Shown here in pieces: positions 35,474 to 43,110 of a stretch of 64,000 bases of DNA; within the stretch, counting starts at the first letter, position 1, and the number at the start of each line of letters is the position of its first letter. This DNA comes from Sphingobium sp. 15-1 (lineage in GTDB: Bacteria; Pseudomonadota; Alphaproteobacteria; Sphingomonadales; Sphingomonadaceae): the NCBI RefSeq assembly GCF_013375535.1, contig NZ_JABXJG010000002.1, positions 1,240,001-1,304,000 of the forward strand. The letters are read 5' to 3'. A program made the position numbers and the translations under genes. The notes under the pieces were generated by a model. The model was not told where the DNA came from, did no database searches, and saw nothing but the letters and a program-made list of their open reading frames with translations.

Positions 35474-37741
35474 TTGTCGATTTTCAAGGTCGGAACGAGC
35501 GTTATTGCCTTTGCAGCCATATTTTCTCCCGCGCTTTGTGGGACTGCACTGGCGGAGACCTCATCCGGTAATCCGAACGAAACGCCGCAGCGCGCCGACG
35601 GCGGGGCAGGGTTGGGGGATATCGTCGTCACCGCGCGGCGGCGCGCGGAACGGCTTCAGGATGTGCCGGTCGCCGTGTCGGCCATCAGTGAGCAGAGACT
35701 TGCGGCGCTGCATGTCGTGCAGGCCGACCAGCTTCCCCAACTGGTGCCCAATTTGCAGGTCGGTTCCTTCGCGGGGCAAAGCCAGCCGAACTTCACTCTG
35801 CGCGGCGTGGGCACCGCCAACCAGTTCAACGTGAATACCGCCCAGCCCATAGGCATTTATGTGGATGAGGTCTATCAGACCTTCCGCCCAACGCAGGGTG
35901 CGCAGATTTTCGACCTGGAGCGGCTGGAGGTCGTGCGCGGCCCTCAGGGCACATTGTTCGGCCGCAATACGACTGCAGGCGCGATCAGTTATATTACGCG
36001 CAAGCCGACGCTTGACGGCAATCCGGACGCTTATGTGAAGGCCGGCATAGGGCGGTTCAGCCGCTTCGCGTTTGAAGCGGCGAGCGATTTCGAACTTGGC
36101 AGCGACATGGCGGCGCGCGCGGCCGTCATCTACCGCAAGGGGAAGGGGTCGGTCGAAAATGTGGGTGATGGCCCCGATTTCGCATCCGTCGACAGTTTCG
36201 GTGGGCGCTTGACGCTGCGCTGGCAACCCTCTGCCGATGTCGATGTCAATCTCACCGGCTTTTACAATCGTGACAATCCCGTACCGCCTGCATCCTTCTC
36301 TGTCGGGCTAGGGCCTGGCGGCACCAATCCCTACGGCTATTCCCGCAATGGCCTAGGCGACTTTCAGGCGGAATCGGATCACACCGGCCGTGTGAAGACC
36401 CACGCTGGGGGCGTGACCCTCAACGTCAATGTCAAGCTTGACGACGCCCTGTCGCTGGTTTCGGTAACATCCTACAGCAAGGCGAAGTTGCGGCAGCGTT
36501 CCGATCCTGATGGGTCGCCCTCCTTCATCCTGGGTTTCCATGGCAATGTCGATGGCGATCAGATGAGCGAGGATCTGCGCCTGAACTATGAATCGCCGGG
36601 GTTCAATCTGGTCGCGGGCGTCTATTATGGCCGGGACTATCAGAAGATCCGCAATCAGGTCGAATTCTATCCCTACACGCCGGCTGGCGGGATATTCCGG
36701 TATAATTTCGACCAGAGAAGGCAATCCTACGCCCTATATTCCGAGGCCAGCTATGAACTGGTTCCGCGCCTGACATTGGCGTTGGGCGGTCGATATACGC
36801 GTGACCGCAATCAGTTTTTCGATGCGCAGGCCTATCTGGTGGACAAGGATGTCGGCGGAACGCCGATCGTCATGACCATTCCGGCGAGCCTCACATTCGA
36901 TCCCAATCTGTACGCCAAGCCCCTTGACAAGAAGGACGGATATTTTTCCGGCCGCGCGATTCTCAGTTACAAGGTTACGAACGATATTCTGCTTTTCGGC
37001 AGCTATTCGCGCGGCTGGCGTAGCGGAAACTTCAACGGACAGCCGCTCTTTTCCGAAGCGGAAATCCTCTACATCAAACCGGAGCGGGTCGATGATTTCG
37101 AACTGGGCCTGAAATCTTCCCTTTTCGACAGACGGCTGACCTTCAACCTAACGGCCTTCTACATGAAATATAAGCGGCAGCAGGTTCAGGACCAGATCGC
37201 CGTTGGATCGTCGCTGCTGACTACACTGCGCGGCTTTGACGGCACCATCAAGGGGCTGGAGGTGGAGAGCAATCTCAGGATTTCCGATGGGTTGAGCGCT
37301 TACGCCAATCTTGGCCTGCTCGACAGCAAATATGATGACGGTCAGGCGACTTTCGCGGGGCCGATTGGCGGAAATCCGTTCCCCTATGCGCCCGACATCA
37401 CCGTGCAGGGCGGGTTCGATGCGCGGCTTTATGCGCGCGACGAGAGCGAAATCCATCTCTACGGCAATGCGTTCCATTCCGGCAAGTTCGCCTATACGCC
37501 CGAAGGCGCCGGCGTCCTGGTCGGCAATACCGTCTATTCGCATGGCGGGCGGCCTTATTGGCTGTTCGACGCGCGTCTGGCGTTCACGGTTCAGCGCAAT
37601 TTCGAATTTTCGCTATGGGGCAAGAATCTGTCCAACGAACGCTATTTCCCCTTCTTCAGCAACACGCAGGCGCTGGGTTTCGACTTCGGCATCATCGGGG
37701 AGCGGCGGACCTGGGGAGCGGAGGTGAAATATTCCTTCTAG
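35474..37741 (+). CDS. TonB-dependent outer-membrane receptor
   Basis: About 755 residues. The signal peptide ends ...CGTALA, followed by DIVVTARRRAERLQDVPVAVSA, the plug motif VVRGPQGTLFGRNTTAG, a 22-strand-type barrel and C-terminal GAEVKYSF. AGGGGAGG at 35461-35468 is placed for a TTG start at 35474; a GTG at 35468 would overlap that ribosome-binding site. Closest in pattern to the receptor at the window's left edge (both have YQTF after the plug's Y-D-E/Q-D-E segment), so these two may share a substrate class. It stands alone, facing the second molybdopterin oxidoreductase. Confidence 0.94.
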   Translation: MSIFKVGTSVIAFAAIFSPALCGTALAETSSGNPNETPQRADGGAGLGDIVVTARRRAERLQDVPVAVSAISEQRLAALHVVQADQLPQLVPNLQVGSFAGQSQPNFTLRGVGTANQFNVNTAQPIGIYVDEVYQTFRPTQGAQIFDLERLEVVRGPQGTLFGRNTTAGAISYITRKPTLDGNPDAYVKAGIGRFSRFAFEAASDFELGSDMAARAAVIYRKGKGSVENVGDGPDFASVDSFGGRLTLRWQPSADVDVNLTGFYNRDNPVPPASFSVGLGPGGTNPYGYSRNGLGDFQAESDHTGRVKTHAGGVTLNVNVKLDDALSLVSVTSYSKAKLRQRSDPDGSPSFILGFHGNVDGDQMSEDLRLNYESPGFNLVAGVYYGRDYQKIRNQVEFYPYTPAGGIFRYNFDQRRQSYALYSEASYELVPRLTLALGGRYTRDRNQFFDAQAYLVDKDVGGTPIVMTIPASLTFDPNLYAKPLDKKDGYFSGRAILSYKVTNDILLFGSYSRGWRSGNFNGQPLFSEAEILYIKPERVDDFELGLKSSLFDRRLTFNLTAFYMKYKRQQVQDQIAVGSSLLTTLRGFDGTIKGLEVESNLRISDGLSAYANLGLLDSKYDDGQATFAGPIGGNPFPYAPDITVQGGFDARLYARDESEIHLYGNAFHSGKFAYTPEGAGVLVGNTVYSHGGRPYWLFDARLAFTVQRNFEFSLWGKNLSNERYFPFFSNTQALGFDFGIIGERRTWGAEVKYSF

Positions 37742-37756
37742 GCTTTCTGGGCAATG

Positions 37757-37794
37757 AAAGCGGCGAACGGTTCAGTTAGGGCGTTCGCCGCTTT
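37757..37794. terminator. Hairpin between convergent receptor and molybdoenzyme
   Basis: AAAGCGGCGAACG (37757-37769) and CGTTCGCCGCTTT (37782-37794) form a perfect 13-bp stem with a 12-base loop. It lies 15 bases past one stop and 15 before the other, so it can serve both transcripts. Confidence 0.78.
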
Positions 37795-37808
37795 GAAATC
37801 CGTCCGGA

Positions 37809-40100
37809 TCAGGCGGGGGCGACCGCGTTTCCGCTGGCTTCCCGAACCCCTGCGTCCGCCGCGACCGGCCGGATGGTCACGGCAATGCCGTTATACACGG
37901 CATTGCCGCTTGGCGCGTCCAGTTCGCCCTCATCGGTCAATATGTTGAAATTCGGGCCGGGACGGCTGCTGGCGACCTGCGTGCGGCTGCGCTCGGCATA
38001 ATGACCCCATCCGTGAGGCAGGCTGACCGATCCGCTACGCACGGTATCGGACAGCTGGACCGATACCGTGATGCTGTTGCCGGCCGTCGACATGTCCGCG
38101 CGGTCCCCATCCCGGATGCCCAACACTGCCGCATCATCCGGGTGCATCAGCAACTGGAACCGCTCCGGTCCCTTGGCCAGCGTCTCCACATTATGGAGCC
38201 AGCTGTTCATCGACCGGCGATCGCGCCGTCCGAACAGCAGGAAACGTCCGGCCTGTGGCATGGGTGGCGCGAAACGTCCTTCACGGCGCCAGTCGTTCAA
38301 ACGGCGCAGGTCGTCGGCGATGGCGGCGGGCGCGAGGTCGATCATCCTGTCCGGCGTGCGGATCAGGCCGGGCAGTCGGCCCGCGGGCGCCGCGCCCAGC
38401 ATGATGCCATCGGGTTCCTGGCGCACCTTTGCCAGGGACAGTCCCTCAGGCCTCATGCCGAAACGGTCACCGAAATCACCCAGTCGCACGAGCAGGTCGA
38501 AAATCTTCTCGCTGCCCGTTGCACCGTCAAGCCGCGCAAAAATGACGTCGGGCGTCAATTCCCCATCATAGTCGAACATGGCCATAGCCTGCGTCACAAG
38601 CGCCATCAGATGCGCCTGTTCGACTTCGGCCCTCGGTTTGTCGAGCAGCCTTGCGGCCAGTTCGATCGCGATGTCGCCGTCGGACGGGCGGTCGTGGGGC
38701 TTGGGCAGCACGGGCTGCGCGTAACGGACGAAGCTGTGCGGCATGAAGGCGCTGAACAGGAAGGTGAAGCTTGGCTTGCACAGGGTGTCGAGCGGCGGAA
38801 TGATGATGTCGGCGTGGCTGCTGGTTTCATTGAGATAGGGATCGATCGCGACCATGAAATCGAGCGAGGCCAGGGCGCCTTCAATGCGCGGGCTGTTGGG
38901 AAAGGAGCGGGCGGGATTGCCCGCGATGCAGATGAGCGCGCGAATGCGGCCTGTTTCATCCCCCTCTATCTCTTCCGCCAGGGCGGCGGCAGGAAGCTGG
39001 CCCCCGATCTCTTGAAGCTTGCGGACACGCGTGTGGTAGCGGCCATAGGGCGGCTGATCGCCGACGAAAGGCGCGGAATAGAAGAGGTTGGGCACCACTG
39101 GCTTGGAAAATATCAGCCCCCCTTCGCGGTCGAGATTGCCCGACAGAATGTTGAGACAGCCGATCAGCCAGGCGCAGACCGATCCGAAAGGCTGGCATGA
39201 TGCGCCGATGCGGCCATAGACTGCGGCGCCCTGGGCGGTTGCGATCTCGCGGGCCAATTGCCTGATGCGGGCCGACTCTATCCCCGTCTCGACAGCGATG
39301 GATTCGGGGGGATAGCCGTTCGCCAACCGCTGAAGAGCATCAAGGTTCCTGACCATGGGCGTCAGGCGGCCGAGGGAGACGAGCCCCTCGTCGAAGAAAG
39401 TGTGGATGAGGGCCAGCAAAAGCAGCGCGTCGCTTGCCGGATGGATAGCGATATGCTCGTCCGCCTGCTCGGCCGTTTCTGTCTTGCGCGGATCGACCAC
39501 AATCATGCGCCCGCCGCGCGCGCGCATCTTGCCCAGCACCTTGGGCAGCCCGGGGACGCTCCACAGGCTGCCGTTCGACACCATCGGATTGGCGCCGATG
39601 ACGAGAAGGAAGGAAAGCCGGTCGATATCCGGAAGGGGATTGAGCCCGATGTCGCCCAGCATCGAGGCGTTGGCGAGCAGGCTTGGAAAGGCGTCGATGG
39701 AAGCGGCGGTGTAGAATTGCGTCGAACCGACGGCTGAGGCCAGAAGGCCGCCGAATATCAGCAGGTCGGGGCTGTGGCCGCCGGGATTGCCGAGATAGGT
39801 GGCGATCGCTTCGGCGCCGTGCTGGTTGCGAATACCGAGTAGTGCCTGACCGGCGATGTCGAACGCTTCCTGCCAGCTGATTTCCTCGAAGCGCGAGCCC
39901 GTACGCTTCAAAGGCATGCGCAGGACGTCGGGATCGCGGTTCAGGCCCAGCATCGCCTGTGACTTGGCGCAGACATAGCCGTGGCTATATTTGTCATCGC
40001 CATTGCCTTTTATGGCGATGACTTGATTGTCTTCGATCGTCGCCACGACGCCGCAATTCGCCTCGCAATATGGGCATGTCTTCTTGGCAAAGCTGATCAA
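37809..40100 (-). CDS. Second molybdopterin oxidoreductase (bis-MGD, 4Fe-4S)
   Basis: A 763-residue paralogue of the enzyme at 19445, with the same architecture: C9-x2-C12-x3-C16-x27-C44 for the iron-sulphur cluster, YVCAKSQAMLGLNRDPD, VIGANPMVSNGS, VVDPRKTETAEQADEHI and the C-terminal GRRDRRSMNSWLHN and SLPHGWGHYAER. The candidate molybdenum ligand is again Ser in TAASID. There is no Tat signal. The start is TTG at 40100 with CAGGAGAG upstream. It is transcribed alone, divergent from the third ALDH across a 196-base gap. Having two such enzymes in one catabolic region is unusual; redox partner and substrate are unknown. Confidence 0.9.
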   Translation of the reverse strand: MISFAKKTCPYCEANCGVVATIEDNQVIAIKGNGDDKYSHGYVCAKSQAMLGLNRDPDVLRMPLKRTGSRFEEISWQEAFDIAGQALLGIRNQHGAEAIATYLGNPGGHSPDLLIFGGLLASAVGSTQFYTAASIDAFPSLLANASMLGDIGLNPLPDIDRLSFLLVIGANPMVSNGSLWSVPGLPKVLGKMRARGGRMIVVDPRKTETAEQADEHIAIHPASDALLLLALIHTFFDEGLVSLGRLTPMVRNLDALQRLANGYPPESIAVETGIESARIRQLAREIATAQGAAVYGRIGASCQPFGSVCAWLIGCLNILSGNLDREGGLIFSKPVVPNLFYSAPFVGDQPPYGRYHTRVRKLQEIGGQLPAAALAEEIEGDETGRIRALICIAGNPARSFPNSPRIEGALASLDFMVAIDPYLNETSSHADIIIPPLDTLCKPSFTFLFSAFMPHSFVRYAQPVLPKPHDRPSDGDIAIELAARLLDKPRAEVEQAHLMALVTQAMAMFDYDGELTPDVIFARLDGATGSEKIFDLLVRLGDFGDRFGMRPEGLSLAKVRQEPDGIMLGAAPAGRLPGLIRTPDRMIDLAPAAIADDLRRLNDWRREGRFAPPMPQAGRFLLFGRRDRRSMNSWLHNVETLAKGPERFQLLMHPDDAAVLGIRDGDRADMSTAGNSITVSVQLSDTVRSGSVSLPHGWGHYAERSRTQVASSRPGPNFNILTDEGELDAPSGNAVYNGIAVTIRPVAADAGVREASGNAVAPA

Positions 40101-40207
40101 AGCCGCTCTCCTGCGCAGAAGGGGCTGCCTTATGTCCCCTGTTTTGGACGGATGGTATCATTGCTATCGGTCAATGGCTGCGCGGACGACCTCTTGGTGT
40201 AAAAGCA

Positions 40208-40222
40208 TCATCCATATGATGA
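40208..40222. promoter_or_regulatory. Inverted repeat TCATC-N5-GATGA in a divergent promoter
   Basis: TCATC CATAT GATGA, a perfect 15-base palindrome around a central base, in the gap between the molybdoenzyme (-) and ALDH (+). Its arms differ from the ATTAC/GTAAT site, which is missing from this gap. Possible operator for another regulator. Confidence 0.4.
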
Positions 40223-40296
40223 AAGTCGTACCGATGGTCGATACGCCTTCGACTGCGCTATTCAGGCCTTAAGCTATATTTGAGATAGGAGATGTT

Positions 40297-41718
40297 ATGC
40301 CCGACTATTTGAAATTCTACATCGACGGAGCCTGGGTCGATCCGGCCGAACCCAGAAAGCTGGATGTAATCAATCCGGCGACCGAAGAGCCGGTCGCAAG
40401 CATCTCCATAGGATCGGCGGCCGATGTCGATCGCGCCGCCGTCGCCGCCCGGCGTGCCTTCGGCGTCTTTTCGCAAAGCAGCATCGAAAGCCGTGTCGCG
40501 CTGCTGGGCCGGATTGTTGAGGAGTATGAAAAGCGGAAGGAAGAGATGGCCAAGGCGATCACGTCCGAAATGGGCGCGCCTTCCTGGCTGTCCAGCCAGT
40601 ATCAGGTCGCATTGGGGCTGGCCCATATCAAGACCGCCCATGCGATGCTCCAGAATTTCGCGTTCGAGGAACTTCGCGGCACGACCATGATCGTCAAGGA
40701 ACCCATTGGCGTTTGCGGTCTGATCACGCCATGGAACTGGCCCATCAACCAGATCACGTGCAAGGTCGCGCCGGCACTGGCAGTGGGCTGCACGATGGTG
40801 CTCAAGCCGTCCGAAGTCGCGCCGCTCTCCGCCATGATCTTCGCCGAGATCTGCGATGCCGCCGGTGTCCCGGCGGGCGTGTTCAACCTGGTTAACGGCG
40901 ACGGACCAGGTGTCGGAACGGCGATTGCTGGCCATCCGGAAATCGACATGGTGTCGTTTACGGGGTCCACCCGCGCCGGCATTCAGGTCGCTCAGACGGC
41001 TGCGCAGACCGTCAAGCGGGTTGCGCAGGAACTGGGGGGCAAGTCGCCCAATATCCTGCTTGACGACGCGAATTTCGAGGAAGCGGTGGCGGGCGGGATC
41101 GTCCGTATGATGTTGAATTCCGGTCAGTCCTGCAATGCTCCGACGCGAATGCTGGTGCCGGCGAGCCGGCTCGACGAGGTAAAGGCCATCGCGAAGAAGA
41201 CGGCGGAATCGCTGACCGTCGGAAATCCCGAAGAGGAGGTCCGGCTCGGCCCCGTCGTGTCCGAAGTGCAATGGAATCGTATCCAGCAACTCATCGAAAA
41301 GGGTGTCGAGGAAGGCGCGACGGTCGTGGCGGGCGGGCCCGGACGGCCGGACGGACTGAAGCGCGGCTATTTCGTGAAACCGACCATCTTTGCCGATGTG
41401 ACGCCCGACATGACGGTGGTTCGGGAGGAGATTTTCGGGCCGGTGCTGGTGATCCAGGCCTATGTGGATGAAGCCGACGCCATCGCGCTGGCGAACGATA
41501 CGCCCTATGGGCTGGCCGCCTATATCCAGAGCGGCGATCCCGCCCGCGCCAATCGGGTGGCGCGGCAATTGCGCGCCGGTCAGGTGACGCTCAATGCGGC
41601 GGGCCTGGACTTCACGGCGCCCTTTGGCGGCTATAAGCAGTCCGGCAATGGACGCGAATGGGGCGACCATGGCTTTGCCGAATATCTGGAAACCAAGGCC
41701 ATGCTGGGCCACGGATAA
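40297..41718 (+). CDS. Aldehyde dehydrogenase
   Basis: A 473-residue ALDH with [44 protein letters not shown] (Glu base), NSGQSCNAPTRML (Cys nucleophile) and FGGYKQSGNGREWG near the end. GATAGGA precedes ATG 40297. It is the third ALDH of the window and not especially close to the other two, so separate aldehydes are likely. It is divergent from the molybdoenzyme and ends at a hairpin shared with the next, convergent SDR. Confidence 0.93.
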   Translation: MPDYLKFYIDGAWVDPAEPRKLDVINPATEEPVASISIGSAADVDRAAVAARRAFGVFSQSSIESRVALLGRIVEEYEKRKEEMAKAITSEMGAPSWLSSQYQVALGLAHIKTAHAMLQNFAFEELRGTTMIVKEPIGVCGLITPWNWPINQITCKVAPALAVGCTMVLKPSEVAPLSAMIFAEICDAAGVPAGVFNLVNGDGPGVGTAIAGHPEIDMVSFTGSTRAGIQVAQTAAQTVKRVAQELGGKSPNILLDDANFEEAVAGGIVRMMLNSGQSCNAPTRMLVPASRLDEVKAIAKKTAESLTVGNPEEEVRLGPVVSEVQWNRIQQLIEKGVEEGATVVAGGPGRPDGLKRGYFVKPTIFADVTPDMTVVREEIFGPVLVIQAYVDEADAIALANDTPYGLAAYIQSGDPARANRVARQLRAGQVTLNAAGLDFTAPFGGYKQSGNGREWGDHGFAEYLETKAMLGHG

Positions 41719-41727
41719 AGGGGGCGC

Positions 41728-41753
41728 GGGGCAGGGCCAGCCGGTCCTGCCCC
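41728..41753. terminator. Hairpin between convergent ALDH and SDR
   Basis: GGGGCAGG (41728-41735) pairs with CCTGCCCC (41746-41753), with inner CC/GG pairing. It lies between the stops at 41718 and 41767; no T-run. Confidence 0.55.
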
Positions 41754-41766
41754 GATGCAGTGGGGA

Positions 41767-42447
41767 TCAGCCGCCGCGTGTCACGGGAATGAGGGCGCCG
41801 CTGATCGCGCCCGCCTCTGCCGAGCACAGGAAGGCGATGACATCGGCAATCGCCCTGGGCTTCACCCATGTGCTGGTGTCGGCGTCCGGCATGTCGCGCC
41901 GATTGGTCGGCGTATCGATGATGCTGGGCAGGACGGCGTTGACGGTGATGTCGCGGTCGGCAAATTCGGCGGCAAGCGTCTCAGTCAACCGATGGACCGC
42001 CGATTTCGATGCGGCATAGGCGCCCATGCCGGTGTCCGCTCGAAGTGCGGCGAATGCGCCGACATTGACGATCCGCGCGGCCGATTGGTTCAGCAGGAAG
42101 GGAAGGGCGGCTTTGATCGCATTCGCCGTCGTCTGAAGGTTCAATGCGTAGAGTTTCAGCCAGCTGGCAGGATCGCCATCCTCGAACTTCTGCCAGACAA
42201 AGCCGCCGGCGACATTGATAAGGGCGTCGATCCCGCCAAGCCGCTCCGCGGCTTCGCGAAGCGCCTGTTCCGCGGATGAAGGATCGGCCAGGTCGACATC
42301 GCCTATCGCCACGCCGCCTTCGGGCCATCCGGCAGGAACCGGCGCATAATCGATGCACGCGACTTGCACCCCGAACGATTGGAAACAGGCTGTTACTGCC
42401 TGACCCAGTGCACCAAATGCGCCTGTCACGACTGCCGACTTCACCAT
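41767..42447 (-). CDS. SDR family oxidoreductase, short form
   Basis: A 226-residue short-chain dehydrogenase: TGAFGALG (residues 8-15), INVAGG in place of NNAG, VNVGAFA (the usual catalytic Ser position reads Gly/Ala) and YAASK. GGAGG four to five bases before ATG 42447 decides against the ATG at 42462. It is transcribed alone from a 165-base gap that carries the palindrome at 42551-42564, 103 bases upstream. The weak Ser position makes enzymatic activity less certain. Confidence 0.87.
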   Translation of the reverse strand: MVKSAVVTGAFGALGQAVTACFQSFGVQVACIDYAPVPAGWPEGGVAIGDVDLADPSSAEQALREAAERLGGIDALINVAGGFVWQKFEDGDPASWLKLYALNLQTTANAIKAALPFLLNQSAARIVNVGAFAALRADTGMGAYAASKSAVHRLTETLAAEFADRDITVNAVLPSIIDTPTNRRDMPDADTSTWVKPRAIADVIAFLCSAEAGAISGALIPVTRGG

Positions 42448-42550
42448 AAAACCTCCATTCAAACGCGAAACAATATTACACTGCTCCGCTACAATTCCGG
42501 GCAGGGGATTTGCCAGTCATCCGATGGATAGTGGATCGTCGCAGCAGGAA

Positions 42551-42564
42551 ATTGCGGATGCAAT
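42551..42564. promoter_or_regulatory. ATTGC-N4-GCAAT palindrome, symmetric variant
   Basis: ATTGC GGAT GCAAT: each arm differs from ATTAC/GTAAT by the same compensating base, so the palindrome stays perfect. 103 bases before the SDR start at 42447. The paired change argues that symmetry is under selection. Confidence 0.5.
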
Positions 42565-42612
42565 ATTGCAATGTCGGACGGTGCGGGCCGAATGGCGCCG
42601 ACGACCCGATAT

Positions 42613-42900
42613 TCAGACCCCCTGGATGATGAAGGCGCGATAATCGGCGCCCAGATGCCGGTGCCGCTTCGCTTCCTGATATGCCGGGCTGTCATACCAG
42701 GCCCTGGCCGCTTCCACCGTCTTGAACTCTACGATGACCGCGCTGTCCGTCGGCGGGCCTTCCAGTGTTTCCGTCGCTCCATAGACGGCGCGGGGGATCG
42801 CTTCATGTCCGGCGAAGGTGGGGCCGGCCATCCTCGAATAGATTTTCATCTCCTCCTCGTCGCGGATATTTTCACGCATGAAGACAATATAGGCCGGCAT
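42613..42900 (-). CDS. DUF1330 domain protein
   Basis: A 95-residue protein of the ferredoxin-like dimeric alpha/beta-barrel group: MPAYIVFMRENIRDEEEMKIYS, then VIVEFKTVEAARAWYDSPAYQEAKRHR and a closing FIIQGV. GAAGGGA lies seven bases before ATG 42900. Relatives often occur beside catabolic genes, but no biochemical role is established. It is divergent from the acetoacetyl-CoA synthetase and sits upstream of the SDR on the same strand, with 165 bases between. Confidence 0.88.
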   Translation of the reverse strand: MPAYIVFMRENIRDEEEMKIYSRMAGPTFAGHEAIPRAVYGATETLEGPPTDSAVIVEFKTVEAARAWYDSPAYQEAKRHRHLGADYRAFIIQGV

Positions 42901-43110
42901 GTAACACTCCCTTCTTTGACATGCTGAGAGGCGGTGATGCACGGCGGCGCGTGCGCAGTCCAGTGTCGGGCAGGCATGGATCGCGCCTGCCGCACGGCTT
43001 CACATTCCTGATGGATTGGCAGGCAATGACGGATTGCTCTTCGCTCGGCCTGCGGTTCATTCCATTCTTCCATCGATTGCGGGGCGGATGTGAGAGGATG
43101 GAAAGAAGGC

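Noticed and set aside
40158-40175. ATTGCTATCGGTCAAT as a motif copy in the molybdoenzyme/ALDH gap
   Set aside because: Spacing and right arm do not match the consensus.
40258-41712. 484-residue open frame on the - strand over the ALDH
   Set aside because: Mirror frame of the ALDH gene at 40297; no domain recognised, and it would begin and end inside the real gene's span.
42474-42500. ATTACA and TACAAT near 42475-42495 as another palindrome
   Set aside because: Arms are not properly inverted at four-base spacing; the better site is at 42551.
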